Shown here: in pieces, positions 44,268 through 56,120 of the stretch
How positions within the stretch are numbered: position 1 is the first letter of the stretch
Layout of the letters: every line of letters starts with the position of its first letter
Origin: Actinophytocola oryzae
GTDB lineage: Bacteria > Actinomycetota > Actinomycetes > Mycobacteriales > Pseudonocardiaceae
Reading direction: 5' to 3'
Length of the DNA stretch: 64,000 nucleotides
NCBI RefSeq assembly: GCF_004364325.1
Contig: NZ_SOCP01000004.1
Span: 496,001 to 560,000 of the forward strand
Position numbers and translations under genes: made by a program
The notes under the pieces: model-generated
The model's database searches: none
What the model was told of the DNA's origin: nothing
Seen by the model: the letters and a program-made list of their open reading frames with translations, nothing else

Positions 44268-46445
44268 TTACTCGGGCACCATCCAGAGCACGCCCTGCGG
44301 CGGGAGCTGGAGCAGCGCCGACGCGGGCTGGCCGTGCCACGGCCGGTCCTCCGCCTCCACCACGCCCATGTTGCCCCAGCCGGAGCCGCCGTAGTTCTCG
44401 GCGTCGGTGTTCAGCACCTCGCGCCAGCGACCGGCCTTCGGCAGGCCCACCCGGTAGTTCTCGTGGGGGTGGCCGGCGAAGTTGGCGACACAGGCAACGG
44501 CCGCGCGCTCGTCCGCCGGATCCAGGCGCAGGAAGCTCGCCACGTTGTTCGCCGAGTCGTTCGCGTCGATCCAGTGGAAGCCCTCCGGCCGGTTGTCGGC
44601 CGTGTACAGGGCGGGAAGCGCGCGGTAGGCCCGGTTGAGGTCGGCCACCAGCCTGCGGAGGCCCTCGTGCAGCGGCTCGTTCAGCAGGTGCCAGTCCAGC
44701 GAGCGGCTCTCCGACCACTCCTGCGGCTGGCCGAACTCCCCACCCATGAACAGCAGCTGCTTGCCGGGGTGTGCCCACATGAACGCCAGCAGCGACCGCA
44801 GACCGGCCGCCTTGTTCCAGTCGTCGCCCGGCATGCGCGTCCACAGCGACCCCTTGCCGTGCACGACCTCGTCGTGCGACAGGGGCAGCATGAAGTTCTC
44901 GCTCCACGCGTACATCAGCGAGAACGTCAGCTCGTTGTGGTGGTAGGACCTGTGCACCGGGTCGTGGCCCAGGTAGCTCAGGGTGTCGTGCATCCAGCCC
45001 ATGTTCCACTTGAAGCCGAAGCCGAGGCCGCCGAGGTGCGTCGGCCTGGTGACACCCGGCCACGCCGTCGACTCCTCGGCCACCATCAGCGTGCCCGGGT
45101 GGTGCTTGTAGACGGTCGCGTTCAGCTCCTGCAGGAACCGCACGGCGTCGAGGTTCTCCCTGCCGCCGTGGATGTTCGGCAGCCACTCGCCTTCCTTGCG
45201 CGAGTAGTCCAGGTACAGCATCGACGCCACGGCGTCCACCCGCAGGCCGTCGATGTGGAACTCCTCGAGCCAGTACAGGGCGTTGGCCACGAGGAAGTTC
45301 CGCACCTCCGTGCGGCCGAAGTCGAAGACGTAGGTGCCCCAGTCGGGCTGCTCGCCCCTGCGCGGGTCGGCGTGCTCGTAGAGCGGGGTGCCGTCGAACC
45401 GGGCCAGCGCCCACGCGTCGCGTGGGAAGTGCGCGGGCACCCAGTCCATGATCACGCCGATGCCCTTGTCGTGCAGGGCGTTCACCAGCTCGCGGAACTC
45501 GTCCGGGGTGCCGAATCGGGACGTCGGCGCGTAGTAGGAGGTGACCTGGTAGCCCCACGAGCCGCCGAACGGGTGCTCGGCCACCGGGAGCAGCTCCACG
45601 TGCGTGAAGCCGTTGTCCGACACGTAGTCCGCGAGCTGGGTCGCCAGCTCGCGGTAGCCGAGGCCGGGGCGCCACGAGCCGAGGTGCACCTCGTAGACGC
45701 TCATCGGCGCGCTGACCCACTGGGTCGCGTCGCGGCGGGCCACCCACTCCTCGTCGGTCCACAGGTGGCTCGAGACCGTCACCCGCGACGCCGTCGCGGG
45801 CGGGACCTCGGTCGAGAAGGCCATCGGGTCGGCCTTCTCGTGCCAGCTGCCGTCCGGGCCGAGGATGCGGAACTTGTAGCACGTGCCGGGCGGCAGCCCG
45901 GGCAGGAACAGCTCCCAGACGCCGGAGGAACCCAGCGAGCGCATGGGGTTGGCGCGGCCGTCCCAGCCGTCGAAGTCGCCGCACACGCGGACACCGCGTG
46001 CGTTGGGCGCCCACACCGCGAACGACGTGCCCGTCACGGTGCCGTCGGGGGTCTCGTAGGAGCGCACGTGCGCGCCGAGCACGTCCCACAGTCGTTCGTG
46101 GCGGCCCTCGCCGAGCAGGTGCAGGTCCAGCTCGCCCAGGGTGGGCAGCCAGCGGTACGGGTCGTCGGCGACGACGGGGTCGCCGCCGTAGTCCACCTCG
46201 AAGCGGTAGGAGCCTGGGTGGTCGGTCAGGACGCCTGCGAAGAGGCCGTCGGCCACCTCGTCCAGCTCGGTCCTGGTGTCACCGGCCAGTACCGCGACGG
46301 CCTTGGCGCCGGGGCGGTACGCGCGGGCGACCGTCGTGCCGGCGTGGTCCGCGTGCACGCCGAGCACCGAGTGGGGGTCGTGGTGAGCGCCGGCCAGCAA
46401 CCGGCGCAGGTCGTCGTCGGCGGGCTTGCCCGGGTTCGCTTTCAT
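44268..46445 (-). CDS. glgB: 1,4-α-glucan branching enzyme
   Basis: GlgB introduces α-1,6 branches into glycogen-like glucan. The 725-residue protein has the N-terminal carbohydrate-binding modules ([20 protein letters not shown]), the GH13 barrel with [15 protein letters not shown] (nucleophile Asp), TLMVAEES (acid/base Glu) and [12 protein letters not shown], and the C-terminal β-domain. Length matches GH13_9 bacterial enzymes. In Actinobacteria it branches the linear maltooligosaccharides made by GlgE. It is the last glucan gene of the minus-strand cluster. Confidence 0.97.
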   Translation of the reverse strand: MKANPGKPADDDLRRLLAGAHHDPHSVLGVHADHAGTTVARAYRPGAKAVAVLAGDTRTELDEVADGLFAGVLTDHPGSYRFEVDYGGDPVVADDPYRWLPTLGELDLHLLGEGRHERLWDVLGAHVRSYETPDGTVTGTSFAVWAPNARGVRVCGDFDGWDGRANPMRSLGSSGVWELFLPGLPPGTCYKFRILGPDGSWHEKADPMAFSTEVPPATASRVTVSSHLWTDEEWVARRDATQWVSAPMSVYEVHLGSWRPGLGYRELATQLADYVSDNGFTHVELLPVAEHPFGGSWGYQVTSYYAPTSRFGTPDEFRELVNALHDKGIGVIMDWVPAHFPRDAWALARFDGTPLYEHADPRRGEQPDWGTYVFDFGRTEVRNFLVANALYWLEEFHIDGLRVDAVASMLYLDYSRKEGEWLPNIHGGRENLDAVRFLQELNATVYKHHPGTLMVAEESTAWPGVTRPTHLGGLGFGFKWNMGWMHDTLSYLGHDPVHRSYHHNELTFSLMYAWSENFMLPLSHDEVVHGKGSLWTRMPGDDWNKAAGLRSLLAFMWAHPGKQLLFMGGEFGQPQEWSESRSLDWHLLNEPLHEGLRRLVADLNRAYRALPALYTADNRPEGFHWIDANDSANNVASFLRLDPADERAAVACVANFAGHPHENYRVGLPKAGRWREVLNTDAENYGGSGWGNMGVVEAEDRPWHGQPASALLQLPPQGVLWMVPE

Positions 46446-46500
46446 CGTTGTTCATTCTGCCGTTGTGCGGGGCGACCTGCTCAACAGGCCCGCATTCGGC

Positions 46501-46932
46501 TCAACCCTGGGCGATGTAGGACTCGAGCTGCTCGTTGTGGGACTCGAGCTGTTCGATGCGGCTCTTCACGACGTCGCCGATGCTGACGATCCCGACGAGC
46601 TGCCCGTCCTCGACCACCGGCATGTGCCTGACGCGCCGCTCGGTCATGATCTCGGCGAGCCGGTCGACGCCCTCGTTCGGGTCGCACGTGACCACCTGGC
46701 TCGTCATGATCTGGTCGACCTGCGCGGTCAGGAGCTCGGCGCCCCGCTCGTCGAGGCGGCGCACGACATCGCGTTCCGACACGATGCCGACCAGCGCGCC
46801 GGAGGAGTCGACGACCACCAGTGCACCGACGTTGTGCCGGGCGAGGTCGTCGAGCAACCCGGTCACCGACTGTTCCGGTGGCACCGTGGCCACTTCGGAA
46901 CCCTTGGCACGCAACAGATCCGCGACCCGCAT
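46501..46932 (-). CDS. Tandem CBS-domain protein
   Basis: A 143-residue protein consisting of two CBS domains (about residues 8-60 and 75-125), the usual AMP/ATP/SAM-sensing Bateman module, plus a short heptad-like tail (IEQLESHNEQLESY) that may dimerise. ATG 46932 is chosen because GGGGTG precedes it; a start 36 bases upstream is possible. It sits between glgB and the maltokinase gene, where an energy sensor would make sense, but no direct link is shown. It resembles mycobacterial hypoxia-response CBS proteins such as Hrp1. Confidence 0.88.
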   Translation of the reverse strand: MRVADLLRAKGSEVATVPPEQSVTGLLDDLARHNVGALVVVDSSGALVGIVSERDVVRRLDERGAELLTAQVDQIMTSQVVTCDPNEGVDRLAEIMTERRVRHMPVVEDGQLVGIVSIGDVVKSRIEQLESHNEQLESYIAQG

Positions 46933-47043
46933 GGGTGACACCCCGTTTCGTCGGCCCGGCCTCGTCATCGATGGCGCTGCCTTCCAGGCTAACGAGGGTC
47001 GCGGGCCGCCGCTCGACGGCGACCGCCGGTGGGGACCGGGCCC

Positions 47044-48381
47044 TCAGGCTCGGCGCTGGATCGCGGCCAGGGGGATCGCCGCCCAGTCCGGGCGGTTGTG
47101 GTGCTCGTAGCGGACCTCGTACACGGCCTTGTCCAGCTCCAGCGCGCGCAGCAGCACGGCCTGCTCGCCCGGGTCCTGGCCGACCTCCGCGTAACCCGCG
47201 CAGAACGCCGCCCGGTTGCGGTCCGACCACTCGGTCGCACGCGCGGCCCGCTGGCGGTCGTCGTCGCCGGGCAGCAGGTGGAAGGCCGCGTAGTCGAACG
47301 ACCGGAGCATGGCCGCCACGTCCCGCAGGGGGGAGCGGGGCACCGACCGCTGCTCGGGCGTCGCACCCGGCTCGCCCTCGAAGTCGATGAGGATCCAGCC
47401 CGCCGTCGTGCGCAGGACCTGGCCGAGGTGCAGGTCGCCGTGGATCTGGTGGATGGGCACCGCGCCGGTGATGCCGCGGACGGCGTCGAACGCCGCCCGC
47501 AACATCGTCTCCTCCGGCACCAGGGCCGGGACCTCGCCCAGCACGACGTCGAGGCGTGCGTGCATGGCGTCCACTTCGGACCCCAGCTCCTCGGTGCCGA
47601 TCATCCGGTGCCCGGTCGCCGCGGCCAGCGCGGTGTGCACCTCGGCGACCGCCGCGCCGAGCCTGCCCGCCTCGCCCGCGAAGTCGCCGCCGACCTCGTC
47701 CGCGTGCAGGTCCCCCTCGGCGAGGAGGTCCCGCACGCTCGCCGTCGCCATCGCCCAGCCCTCGACCGCGTCGGGCAGGAACCGTTGCATGAAGCCGAGA
47801 ACCACGGGTGTGTCCACGCGCTCGTCGGTCAGCACGCCGAGCGGGGTCGCGATGTGCGGGTTGCCCGCCAGCGCCCGGTGCAGGTCCACGTCGCGGCTGC
47901 GGCCCTGCTCCGGCTGGCGGTACAGCTTCAGCACACCCAGCCCGTAGACCAGCGACGTGTTGCTCTGCTCGACGCCCATCTGGCGGGGCCGCACGCCCCG
48001 CTCGATGGGCTGGTCGGCCTCGAACCGCAAGCCCGACGGGGAATCCCCGGCGAGCAGGTGGTCGAGCAGCGCGGTCATCAGGTCCGGGTCGGCGGCCGCG
48101 TCGTACACGGTCCGCCCCGCCAGGCTGCCGATGACCGCGTGTGCCACGTGGTCCGGCACGTGGTCGCGGATGCCGAACAGCAGCTGGTAGGGGTCGCCGC
48201 CGTCGACGGACACCATCGCGTGGACGAGCGCGGGGTCGCCGTCGATCAGGACCGACGACCGTACCGTGTGGACGGACGTCGGCACGCGGCCCTTGGTGCG
48301 GAAGAAGCGTTGGCCGACGAGCCACCGTAACAACTTGTCCCCGAGGTCCTCGGCGACCTCCGCGGGTCGGATGACGGTCAA
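47044..48381 (-). CDS. mak: Maltokinase
   Basis: Mak (Pep2) phosphorylates maltose to maltose 1-phosphate, the building precursor used by GlgE. The 445-residue protein has a C-terminal kinase lobe with [14 protein letters not shown] (catalytic Asp) and [10 protein letters not shown] (metal-binding Asp), and the family's N-terminal cap [16 protein letters not shown]. The start is a TTG whose last two bases begin the treS stop (TTGA), so translation is coupled; the open frame continues upstream out of phase with treS and is not used. TreS and Mak form a known complex in mycobacteria. Confidence 0.95.
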   Translation of the reverse strand: MTVIRPAEVAEDLGDKLLRWLVGQRFFRTKGRVPTSVHTVRSSVLIDGDPALVHAMVSVDGGDPYQLLFGIRDHVPDHVAHAVIGSLAGRTVYDAAADPDLMTALLDHLLAGDSPSGLRFEADQPIERGVRPRQMGVEQSNTSLVYGLGVLKLYRQPEQGRSRDVDLHRALAGNPHIATPLGVLTDERVDTPVVLGFMQRFLPDAVEGWAMATASVRDLLAEGDLHADEVGGDFAGEAGRLGAAVAEVHTALAAATGHRMIGTEELGSEVDAMHARLDVVLGEVPALVPEETMLRAAFDAVRGITGAVPIHQIHGDLHLGQVLRTTAGWILIDFEGEPGATPEQRSVPRSPLRDVAAMLRSFDYAAFHLLPGDDDRQRAARATEWSDRNRAAFCAGYAEVGQDPGEQAVLLRALELDKAVYEVRYEHHNRPDWAAIPLAAIQRRA

Positions 48382-50210
48382 AGCGTCTCGCCTTCGTCGG
48401 ATTCCGATGTGATCTGGAACCAGTAGAACCCGTGACCGGGCAGCGTGAGCAGGTAGGGCAGCTCGCCGATCGCCGGGAACCGCACACCGCCGGTCAGCTC
48501 GACCGGCACGCACCCGGCGTGCTCGGACAGGTTCAGCTCGACCGGCTGCGGGAAGCGCGACAGGTTGTTCACGCAGATGACCAGGTCCTCGGCCTGCCCG
48601 TCGGCGGCGGGCAGGTGGCGGAGGTAGGCCAGCACGCTCGGGTTCGACGAGCCCAGCTCGACGAAGTCGCCGAGCCCGAACGCCGGGTGCTCGCGCCGCA
48701 CCTGCAGCATGCGCCGCGTCCAGTGCAGCAGCGACGACGAGTTGTTGAGCTGCGCTTCCACGTTCACCGACTGGTAGCCGTACACCGGGTCGGCGATCAC
48801 GGGCAGGTACAGGCGACCCGGGTCGCACCGCGAGAAGCCCGCGTTGCGGTCCGGCGACCACTGCATGGGTGTGCGCACCGCGTCGCGGTCACCGAGCCAG
48901 ATGTTGTCTCCCATACCGATCTCATCACCGTAGTACAGAACGGGCGATCCGGGCAGGGACAACAGCATGGCCGTGAACAGCTCCATCTGGTTGTCGTCGT
49001 TGTCCAGCAGCGGGGCGAGGCGCCTGCGGATGCCGATGTTCGCCTTCATGCGCGGGTCCTTGGCGTACTCCGCGTACATGTAGTCGCGTTCGTCGTCCGT
49101 GACCATCTCGAGCGTCAGCTCGTCGTGGTTGCGCAGGAAGATGCCCCACTGGGAGCCGGTCGGGATCGGTGGCGTCTGCGCCAGGATCTCCGAGATCGGG
49201 AACCGCGACTCGCGCCGCACGGCCATGAAGATGCGCGGCATCAGCGGGAAGTGGAACGCCATGTGGCACTCGTCGCCGCCGATGGCCGGGTCGCCGAAGT
49301 ACTGCACGACGTCCGCGGGCCACTGGTTGGCCTCGGCGAGCAGGATCCGGCCCGGGTACTCGTCGTCGACGACCTTGCGGCAGCGCTTGAGGAACTCGTG
49401 CGTGCGTGGCAGGTTCTCGCAGTTGGTGCCCTCCTCCTCGAAGAGGTAGGGGACCGCGTCGAGGCGGAAGCCGTCGATGCCGAGGTCCAGCCAGAACCGC
49501 AGGACGTCGATCATGGCGTCCCCGACCTCGGGGTTCTCGAAGTTGAGGTCGGGCTGGTGGGAGAAGAACCGGTGCCAGTAGAACTGGCCGCGCACCGGGT
49601 CGTAGGTCCAGTTGGACGACTCCGTGTCGACGAAGATGATTCGCGCGTCCGAGTACTTGTCGTCGGTGTCCGACCACACGTAGAAGTCGCCGTAGGGGCC
49701 GTCGGGGTTCTGGCGTGACTCCTGGAACCACGGGTGTGCGTCACTCGTGTGGTTGAGCACCAGGTCCGTGATCACGCGCAGTCCTCGGCGGTGCGCCTGG
49801 TCGACCAGGTAGACGAAGTCCTCGACGGTGCCGAACTCCGGCAGCACGGCGCGGAAGTCGGAGATGTCGTAGCCGCCGTCGCGCAGCGGCGAGGCGTAGA
49901 ACGGCGGCAGCCACAGGCAGTCCACGCCCAGCCACTGCAGGTAGTCCAGCTTGTCCGCGAGGCCGCGCAGGTCGCCGGTGCCGTCGTTGGTGAAGTCGTT
50001 GAAGGCCCTGACGAGCACCTCGTAGAAGACCGCGGTCTTGTACCAGGTCGGCTGTTTCGGCGCGGATCTCGCATGCCGGAAGTCATCCGCGTTCGGTTCG
50101 ACGAGATGTCCGTCGGCGGTGACCGACTCTCCCGTGTGTGGCACCCCGTCGAGGCCAAGGGCGGCGTCCGGACGTGGGGAGTCCGGCGCAGCTTCCGGCG
50201 TATCGATCAT
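48378..50210 (-). CDS. treS: Trehalose synthase (maltose α-D-glucosyltransferase)
   Basis: TreS interconverts trehalose and maltose, handing maltose to maltokinase. The 610-residue GH13_16 enzyme shows [47 protein letters not shown] (nucleophile Asp), [11 protein letters not shown] (Glu) and [13 protein letters not shown]. The N-terminal 45 residues are disordered. It is the first gene of a minus-strand operon with mak, and its stop overlaps the mak start. Upstream lies a 166-bp region with the promoter and the metalloprotease terminator. Confidence 0.97.
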   Translation of the reverse strand: MIDTPEAAPDSPRPDAALGLDGVPHTGESVTADGHLVEPNADDFRHARSAPKQPTWYKTAVFYEVLVRAFNDFTNDGTGDLRGLADKLDYLQWLGVDCLWLPPFYASPLRDGGYDISDFRAVLPEFGTVEDFVYLVDQAHRRGLRVITDLVLNHTSDAHPWFQESRQNPDGPYGDFYVWSDTDDKYSDARIIFVDTESSNWTYDPVRGQFYWHRFFSHQPDLNFENPEVGDAMIDVLRFWLDLGIDGFRLDAVPYLFEEEGTNCENLPRTHEFLKRCRKVVDDEYPGRILLAEANQWPADVVQYFGDPAIGGDECHMAFHFPLMPRIFMAVRRESRFPISEILAQTPPIPTGSQWGIFLRNHDELTLEMVTDDERDYMYAEYAKDPRMKANIGIRRRLAPLLDNDDNQMELFTAMLLSLPGSPVLYYGDEIGMGDNIWLGDRDAVRTPMQWSPDRNAGFSRCDPGRLYLPVIADPVYGYQSVNVEAQLNNSSSLLHWTRRMLQVRREHPAFGLGDFVELGSSNPSVLAYLRHLPAADGQAEDLVICVNNLSRFPQPVELNLSEHAGCVPVELTGGVRFPAIGELPYLLTLPGHGFYWFQITSESDEGETL

Positions 50211-50336
50211 TCCCGCACCTTCACATGTTCAGCATTCCACCCAACAGCCTTTGTCGGGGGAGTGACGATCATGGTGCCAGGTCCGTCACCGCCCCCTCCT
50301 CCATGGTCACTGCTCTGACCGCATCACGCATGACGC

Positions 50337-50364
50337 GGGCGCCGCCGGATCCCCGGCGGCGCCC
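50337..50364 (-). terminator. Terminator of the M43 protease gene
   Basis: GGGCGCCGCCGG (50337-50348) and CCGGCGGCGCCC (50353-50364) form a perfect 12-bp stem with a 4-base loop, 12 bases past the protease stop on the minus strand. It isolates the protease gene from treS. Confidence 0.8.
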
Positions 50365-50376
50365 GTTCGGCTCAAC

Positions 50377-51330
50377 TCAGGCGCGGTAAGTGGCCCACTG
50401 GCTCTGCATGCGAGCCTTCTGGCCGGGGGTGAACTGGTTGTAGCAACTGTCGTAGCTGTAGTCCATGTAGTTGTGGATCGGGTCGACGCCCGCCGCGGGG
50501 CAGGTGTCCTTGCCCGCCGGGCAGCCGCTCGTCTCGGTCCGCTGGGCCGGGGTGTCGGCCACCTGGTCGTTCGAGGCGCTGCAGCCGCCCTGGAACGTGT
50601 GGTAGAGCCCGAGCCAGTGACCGGACTCGTGGGTCGCGGTCTTGCCGAGGTTGAAGTTGGTGATCGGGCCGCCCGGCAGCGAGCCGTACTGGATCACGAC
50701 GCCGTCGAGCTGCGGGTCGTCCGCGTACCAGGACGGGAACGTCGCGTAGCCGAGGTAGCTGGTGTTGGTCGACCAGATGTTCAGGACCCCGGCGTCACCC
50801 TCGTGGGTGGCGGTCTTCATCGCCCGCTCACCGGAGGCGCTGTCCGGGTCGTTGAACCAGCTGTTGTTCTGCCACCGGCGGACCGCCTGGAGGGTGAACT
50901 GGAACTCGGTGTTCGACGCCTGCGACGACTCGCCGCCCGCGTAGTCCTGGTTCATCTCGGCGATCTGCTGGGTGATCTGGGTCTGCGTCACGTTGCCCGT
51001 GCCGTCGGAGGCGTAGACGACGTGGAACACGACCGGGACCGTGACGACGGCCTGGACGCCGACGTCCCTGCCCGCCGCCTTCTTCGCGGCGAGCTTGGAC
51101 TTCGCGTCCTTCTCCGCCGCGGCCACCTGCGCCTCGGTCATCTCGTTGCGCTCGTGCTCCTGCGAGCCGGGCTTGACGCGTGCGGCCGAGCCCTCACCGG
51201 TCGCACACTCCACACCGGACACGTCGGAGTGAGTCGGGGCCGCCACGACCGAGGCCGCGGGCAGCACGGCGAAGGCGGACGCGGACATGGCGAAGGCCGC
51301 CACCGCGACGGCGCTTCTTCGTAGAGACAT
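50377..51330 (-). CDS. Secreted zinc metalloprotease, M43 (cytophagalysin/pappalysin) family
   Basis: A 317-residue secreted metzincin. A signal peptide (residues 1-31, ending AAPTHS) is followed by a charged propeptide-like helix (about 60-90) and the catalytic domain. The zinc motif THESGHWLGLYH (His234, Glu235, His238, His244) and the Met-turn NYMDYSYDSCYNQFTPGQ are complete, as are paired cysteines. It is predicted to be an active extracellular endopeptidase. It interrupts the glgE-treS run but has its own terminators on both sides, so it is an independent unit. Confidence 0.94.
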   Translation of the reverse strand: MSLRRSAVAVAAFAMSASAFAVLPAASVVAAPTHSDVSGVECATGEGSAARVKPGSQEHERNEMTEAQVAAAEKDAKSKLAAKKAAGRDVGVQAVVTVPVVFHVVYASDGTGNVTQTQITQQIAEMNQDYAGGESSQASNTEFQFTLQAVRRWQNNSWFNDPDSASGERAMKTATHEGDAGVLNIWSTNTSYLGYATFPSWYADDPQLDGVVIQYGSLPGGPITNFNLGKTATHESGHWLGLYHTFQGGCSASNDQVADTPAQRTETSGCPAGKDTCPAAGVDPIHNYMDYSYDSCYNQFTPGQKARMQSQWATYRA

Positions 51331-51402
51331 GCACGTACCTCTCAGCAGGGGGCATGACCCTTCCGTGTCACGCCATGCATCGGACCGTACGTGCTGGGTC
51401 GC

Positions 51403-51434
51403 GACGGGGACAGTACTTGTTACCTGTCCCCGTC
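51403..51434 (-). terminator. Hairpin after glgE
   Basis: GACGGGGACAG (51403-51413) and CTGTCCCCGTC (51424-51434) form a perfect 11-bp stem with a 10-base loop, 20 bases beyond the glgE stop on the minus strand. It also lies upstream of the M43 protease gene, so an operator role cannot be excluded. Confidence 0.65.
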
Positions 51435-51454
51435 CGGCTGACAGTTACCGGTTA

Positions 51455-53422
51455 TCAACGCGTTACGGAGAGTATGTGCGCCACGGCCTGCAGGGGGTCG
51501 AGACGCACGTAGTTGGCCTGCCCCCACTCCCACGTCGCCCCGGTGACCTCGTCGTGCACGACGAGCTTGTCCTGCCAGTCGTGCCCGATCGCGGGCAGGT
51601 CCAGGTACACCATGCCGTCCTGCGCGTGCACCGGGTCGAGCGTGACCACGACGATGACCGTGTCACCCGTCTCGGGGTCCTGCTTGGAGTACGCCAGCAA
51701 CGCGTCGTTCTCGGTGTGGTGGAAACGCAGGGTGCGCAGCTGCTGGAGCGCGGGGTGCGCGGCGCGGATGGTGTTGAGCCTGGTCAGCCATGGTTCGAGC
51801 GACCGGTTCTCGCTCAGCGCCCGGTCGAAGTCACGCGGCCGCAGCTCGTACTTCTCCGAGTTCAGGTACTCCTCGGAGCCCTCCCGGACCGGCTCGTACT
51901 CGTACAGCTCGTAGCCGGAGTACACGCCCCAGCTCGGCGAGAACGTGGCCGCCAGCACGGCACGCAACGCGAACATCCCCGGGCCGCCGACCTGCAGCGA
52001 CGCGTGCAGGATGTCCGGGGTGTTCACGAACAGGTTCGGCCTGCCCTCGTCGACGTGTTCGACGATCTCGTTGCCGAACTCGATCAGGTCGGCCTTGGTG
52101 GTCCGCCAGGTGAAGTACGTGTAGGACTGCGTGAACCCGAGCTTGGCCAGCCCGTAGAGCCGCGCCCGCCTGGTGAACGCCTCGGCGAGGAACAGCACGT
52201 CCGGCTCCAGGGACTTCACCTGGTGGATCAGCCAGTGCCAGAAGTTCGGCGGCTTGGTGTGCGGGTTGTCGACGCGGAAGATCCGCACCCCGTGGTTGAC
52301 CCAGTGCATGACGACCCGCAGCACCTCGGCGTAGATGCCCTCGGGGTCGTTGTCGAAGTTCAGCGGGTAGATGTCCTGGTACTTCTTGGGCGGGTTCTCG
52401 GCGTAGGCGACCGACCCGTCCGGCCGGGTGGTGAACCACTCCGGGTGGGAGGTCACCCACGGGTGGTCCGGCGCGCACTGCAGCGCCAGGTCGAGCGCGA
52501 CCTCCATGCCCAGCTCGTTGCTGCGTGCCACGAACCGGTCGAAGTCCTCGATCGTGCCCAGCTCGGGGTGGATCGCGTCGTGGCCGCCGTCCGGCGAGCC
52601 GATGGCCCACGTCGAGCCGACGTCCTCCGGCACCGAGATGACGCTGTTGTTGGGACCCTTGCGGTTGACGTGCCCGATCGGGTGAATCGGGGGCAGGTAG
52701 ACGACGTCGAAGCCCATCCGCGCGACCCGGTCCAGCTCCTTGACCGCGGTGTCGAACGTGCCGTGCACCGGCTTGCCGGACTCGTCGACCCCGCCGGTGG
52801 AGCGGGGGAAGAACTCGTACCAGGACCCGTACAGCGCCTTGGGCCGGTCGACCCACATCTGGTACTTGCGGCCACGGGTCACGAGGTCGCGCAACGGGTT
52901 GGCCCACATGTACTTCTGGACCGGCCCGGCGAGGGCCTCGGCGATCCGCTGCGGCAGCGGGCGTGAGGTGTCCCGCAGTGCCCTGGCCGCGGACACGAGC
53001 ATCGCGCGCTCGCCGTTGTGGGGGAACCGGCGTGCGGCGCGGTCGAGCAGCAGCGCGCCGGACTCGAGGTCGTTGGCCAGCTCCTCGGCGGTCTGCGCGG
53101 CGGCGACCTTGACCTCGACCGCGTGCCGCCAGGTCGACCAGGGGTCGCTCCACGCGTCGATGCGGAAGGTCCACATGCCCGTCGCGTCGGGCCGGATGTC
53201 CGCGACCCACGTGTCGGCGTGCGGGTCGTCGACGTCCATTCTGGTCAGGCGCTCACCCTTGTCGCCCGGGCCACGCCACACGACGGTCGCCGCGACCGCG
53301 TCGTGACCCTCTCTCCAGACCGTCGCGCGTACGGGAATGTGTTCGCCGACGACCGCCTTGCCGGGGTAGCGGCCACAGCTGATCAGTGGGGAAACGTCGT
53401 CGATACCAAGGCGGCCACTCAT
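51455..53422 (-). CDS. glgE: α-1,4-Glucan:maltose-1-phosphate maltosyltransferase
   Basis: GlgE extends α-glucan by maltose units from maltose 1-phosphate. The 655-residue protein has the family N-terminal domain ([20 protein letters not shown]), an all-helical insert, and a GH13_3 barrel with [31 protein letters not shown] (nucleophile Asp), [10 protein letters not shown] (Glu) and [15 protein letters not shown] 53422 is chosen; GGGAGGG lies ten bases upstream, while the in-frame TTG nine bases earlier is too close to it. It is divergent from glgP with a shared palindrome in the 122-bp gap. Confidence 0.97.
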   Translation of the reverse strand: MSGRLGIDDVSPLISCGRYPGKAVVGEHIPVRATVWREGHDAVAATVVWRGPGDKGERLTRMDVDDPHADTWVADIRPDATGMWTFRIDAWSDPWSTWRHAVEVKVAAAQTAEELANDLESGALLLDRAARRFPHNGERAMLVSAARALRDTSRPLPQRIAEALAGPVQKYMWANPLRDLVTRGRKYQMWVDRPKALYGSWYEFFPRSTGGVDESGKPVHGTFDTAVKELDRVARMGFDVVYLPPIHPIGHVNRKGPNNSVISVPEDVGSTWAIGSPDGGHDAIHPELGTIEDFDRFVARSNELGMEVALDLALQCAPDHPWVTSHPEWFTTRPDGSVAYAENPPKKYQDIYPLNFDNDPEGIYAEVLRVVMHWVNHGVRIFRVDNPHTKPPNFWHWLIHQVKSLEPDVLFLAEAFTRRARLYGLAKLGFTQSYTYFTWRTTKADLIEFGNEIVEHVDEGRPNLFVNTPDILHASLQVGGPGMFALRAVLAATFSPSWGVYSGYELYEYEPVREGSEEYLNSEKYELRPRDFDRALSENRSLEPWLTRLNTIRAAHPALQQLRTLRFHHTENDALLAYSKQDPETGDTVIVVVTLDPVHAQDGMVYLDLPAIGHDWQDKLVVHDEVTGATWEWGQANYVRLDPLQAVAHILSVTR

Positions 53423-53489
53423 GCCAGGCAAGCCCTCCCGCGCGCTCTGAAGGTGATACCTGAAGTGTGCCCCGTCCTGTCCAGGGTCA

Positions 53490-53508
53490 CACGTGCGCCC
53501 CGCACGTG
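53490..53508. promoter_or_regulatory. Palindrome in the glgE-glgP divergent promoter
   Basis: CACGTGCG (53490-53497) and CGCACGTG (53501-53508) are perfect inverted repeats with a 3-base spacer. The site lies about 37 bases before the glgP start and 67 before glgE, so one regulator could act on both synthesis and breakdown genes. Confidence 0.5.
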
Positions 53509-53544
53509 AAGTGCGGTCGGTGGTGCCCGCTAGGGTCGATCGAC

Positions 53545-56043
53545 GTGAAAGCTGTACGTCGCTTTACTGTGCGTGCCGGCCTGCCCGAGGCGCTCGCCGA
53601 GCTGGAGACGCTCGCGACCAACCTCCGGTGGACGTGGCACCCGCACACGCAGGACCTGTTCGCCACGATCGACGCGGGTGTGTGGGAGCGCCTCGCCGAT
53701 CCGCTGCGGCTGCTCGCGGAGGTGCCCGCGAGCAGACTGGAGCAGCTCGCGCGCGACGACGGCTTCCGGGCCAGGCTCGCCGAGCTGTCCGAGGACCTGC
53801 GCCGCTACCTGACCGAGCACCGGTGGTACCAGCAGCGCAGGGGCGAGCTGCCCTCCGGGCGGATGGCCGAGTCGATCGCCTACTTCTCGATGGAGTTCGG
53901 CGTCACCGAGGCGCTGCCGAACTACTCGGGCGGCCTCGGCGTCCTGGCCGGCGACCACCTCAAGGCGGCGTCCGACCTCGGCGTGCCGATCATCGCGGTC
54001 GGCCTGCTGTACCGGTCGGGCTACTTCCGCCAGTCGCTGTCGCTCGACGGCTGGCAGATCGAGCGCTACCCGGTGCTCGACCCGAACGCGCTGCCGCTGT
54101 CGCCGCTCGTGGAGCCATCGGGTGCGCCGATCCTCGTGCACGTCGCCATGCCGGGTGGCCGCGTCCTGCGTGCCAGGGTGTGGAAGGCGCAGGTCGGCCG
54201 CGTGCCACTGCTGCTGCTCGACTCCGACGTGGACGGCAACGACGACGACCTGCGTGGCGTGACCGACCGCCTCTACGGCGGCGACCAGAACCACCGCATC
54301 CGCCAGGAGATCCTCGCGGGCATCGGCGGCGTCCGCGCCGTGCGGACCTACTGCGAGCTGACCGGCCATCCGCAGCCCGAGGTGTTCCACACCAACGAGG
54401 GTCACGCGGGCTTCCTCGGCCTCGAGCGGCTGCGTGAGCTGATGTCGGCCCACCAGCTGACCTTCGACGAGGCGCTGTCGGCAGTGCGTGCGGGCACGGT
54501 GTTCACCACGCACACGCCGGTGCCCGCCGGCATCGACCGCTTCCCGGTCGACCTGGTGCAGCACTACTTCGGTGACGGCGCGCTGCTGCCGGACGTCGAG
54601 CTGGGCAGGGTGCTCGCGCTCGGCGCGGAGGACAACCCCGGCATGTTCAACATGGCGCACATGGGCCTGCGCCTCGCGCAGCGGGCCAACGGGGTGTCGC
54701 AGCTGCACGGCGAGGTCAGCCGGGACATGTTCGGCGGCCTGTGGCCGGGCTTCGACACCTCGGAGGTGCCGATCACGTCGGTGACCAACGGCGTGCACGG
54801 GCCGACGTGGACCGCCCGCGAGATGGCGTCGGTCGGCACCGAGCTGGACGACCACGGCCTGTGGGACCTGCGCTGCGACCTGCGCCGCCTGCTGGTGGCC
54901 GAGGTGCGCAGGCGGGTGCGCGAGGCGTGGCTGCAGCGCGGTGCCTCGCCGCTGGAGCTTGGCTGGACCGACACCGTCTTCGACCCGGACGTGCTGACCG
55001 TCGGCTTCGCACGGCGCGTGCCGACGTACAAGCGCCTGACGCTGATGCTGCGTGACCACGCCCGCCTGCGTGCCCTGCTGCTGGACCCGGACCGTCCGGT
55101 ACAGCTCGTGGTGGCGGGCAAGTCCCACCCGGCCGACGACGGCGGCAAGGCGCTGATCCAGCAGATCGTCCGGTTCGCCGACGAGCACGACGTGCGGCAC
55201 CGGATCGTGTTCCTGCCGGACTACGACATGTCGATGGCCAGGTACCTGTACTGGGGCTGTGACGTGTGGCTGAACAACCCCACGCGCCCGCTGGAGGCGT
55301 GCGGCACGTCCGGCATGAAGGCGGCGCTCAACGGCGGCCTGAACCTGTCCATCCGCGACGGCTGGTGGGACGAGTTCTACGACGGGTCCAACGGCTGGGC
55401 CATCCCGACCGCGGACGGCGTGTCCGATCCGCTGCGCCGGGACGACCTGGAGGCCGCGGCGCTCTACGAGCTGCTCGGCGCGCAGGTGGCGCCCCTGTTC
55501 TACGACAGGACCGACGGCGTCCCGACCCAGTGGCTGGCGATGGTCCGCCACACGCTGGCGACGCTCGGGCCGAGGGTCCAGGCCTCCAGGATGGTCCAGG
55601 AGTACGTGGAGACCCAGTACACGCCCGCCGCGACGGCCGTGGAACTGGCGGACGCGGAGGGCTACCGGGTGGCGCGCGAGCTGGCGTCCTACCGCCAGCG
55701 CCTGTCGGGTGCGTGGCCCCACATCCGGGTCACGTCGTGCGACCTGTCCCTGAACGGCTCGGACTCGCCGGTCCTCGGTGAGCGGGTGGCGGTCAGCGCG
55801 TCGGTCGAGCTGGCGGGCCTGACCGCGACGGACGTGCAGGTCCAGGCGGTCATCGGCAGGGTCGCGGACAGCGACGAGCTGTTCGACGTGGTCACGGTGG
55901 CCATGAACCCCGAGGGCGACGGCCGCTACACGGCGGAGGTGGCCCTGCCGCACGCGGGCTCACTGGGGGTGACGGCCAGGGTCCTCCCGAACCACGAGCT
56001 GCTGGCGACCCCGGTGGAGCTGGGCAGGGTGGTCCTGGCCTGA
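53545..56043 (+). CDS. glgP: α-Glucan phosphorylase (GT35, actinobacterial type)
   Basis: GlgP releases glucose 1-phosphate from α-glucan ends. The 832-residue protein has the N-terminal DUF3417 extension of the actinobacterial/archaeal subgroup ([31 protein letters not shown]), then [45 protein letters not shown] and the PLP-phosphate region [19 protein letters not shown]-terminal β-domain follows. GTG 53545 is preceded by TAGGGT and eight bases. Ends and length match the subgroup. It counterbalances GlgE and GlgB. Confidence 0.96.
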   Translation: MKAVRRFTVRAGLPEALAELETLATNLRWTWHPHTQDLFATIDAGVWERLADPLRLLAEVPASRLEQLARDDGFRARLAELSEDLRRYLTEHRWYQQRRGELPSGRMAESIAYFSMEFGVTEALPNYSGGLGVLAGDHLKAASDLGVPIIAVGLLYRSGYFRQSLSLDGWQIERYPVLDPNALPLSPLVEPSGAPILVHVAMPGGRVLRARVWKAQVGRVPLLLLDSDVDGNDDDLRGVTDRLYGGDQNHRIRQEILAGIGGVRAVRTYCELTGHPQPEVFHTNEGHAGFLGLERLRELMSAHQLTFDEALSAVRAGTVFTTHTPVPAGIDRFPVDLVQHYFGDGALLPDVELGRVLALGAEDNPGMFNMAHMGLRLAQRANGVSQLHGEVSRDMFGGLWPGFDTSEVPITSVTNGVHGPTWTAREMASVGTELDDHGLWDLRCDLRRLLVAEVRRRVREAWLQRGASPLELGWTDTVFDPDVLTVGFARRVPTYKRLTLMLRDHARLRALLLDPDRPVQLVVAGKSHPADDGGKALIQQIVRFADEHDVRHRIVFLPDYDMSMARYLYWGCDVWLNNPTRPLEACGTSGMKAALNGGLNLSIRDGWWDEFYDGSNGWAIPTADGVSDPLRRDDLEAAALYELLGAQVAPLFYDRTDGVPTQWLAMVRHTLATLGPRVQASRMVQEYVETQYTPAATAVELADAEGYRVARELASYRQRLSGAWPHIRVTSCDLSLNGSDSPVLGERVAVSASVELAGLTATDVQVQAVIGRVADSDELFDVVTVAMNPEGDGRYTAEVALPHAGSLGVTARVLPNHELLATPVELGRVVLA

Positions 56044-56120
56044 GCTGACTGTCGGTCCTATGCCGTAGCGTGGATCGAGGGGGCCGGAGGCCAAGCCGCC
56101 ACCCCCTGACCAGTCAGAAC

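Noticed and set aside
44004..46586. An 860-codon plus-strand open frame opposite glgB
   Set aside because: No recognisable domain and low-complexity Arg/Val/Gly sequence; glgB on the other strand is unambiguous.
48382..48861. N-terminal extension of maltokinase to 48861
   Set aside because: It runs out of phase through treS and encodes no homologous sequence; the TTG overlapping the treS stop fits the family N-terminus.
51403..51434. The 11-bp inverted repeat as an operator for the M43 protease
   Set aside because: Its position 20 bases past the glgE stop makes a terminator more likely, though not proven.
47044..53422. glgC/glgA classical glycogen pathway genes
   Set aside because: No ADP-glucose pyrophosphorylase or glycogen synthase is present; the elongating enzyme here is GlgE.
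53530..55953. An 807-codon minus-strand open frame opposite glgP
   Set aside because: Shadow of the phosphorylase gene; no motifs and no ribosome-binding site.
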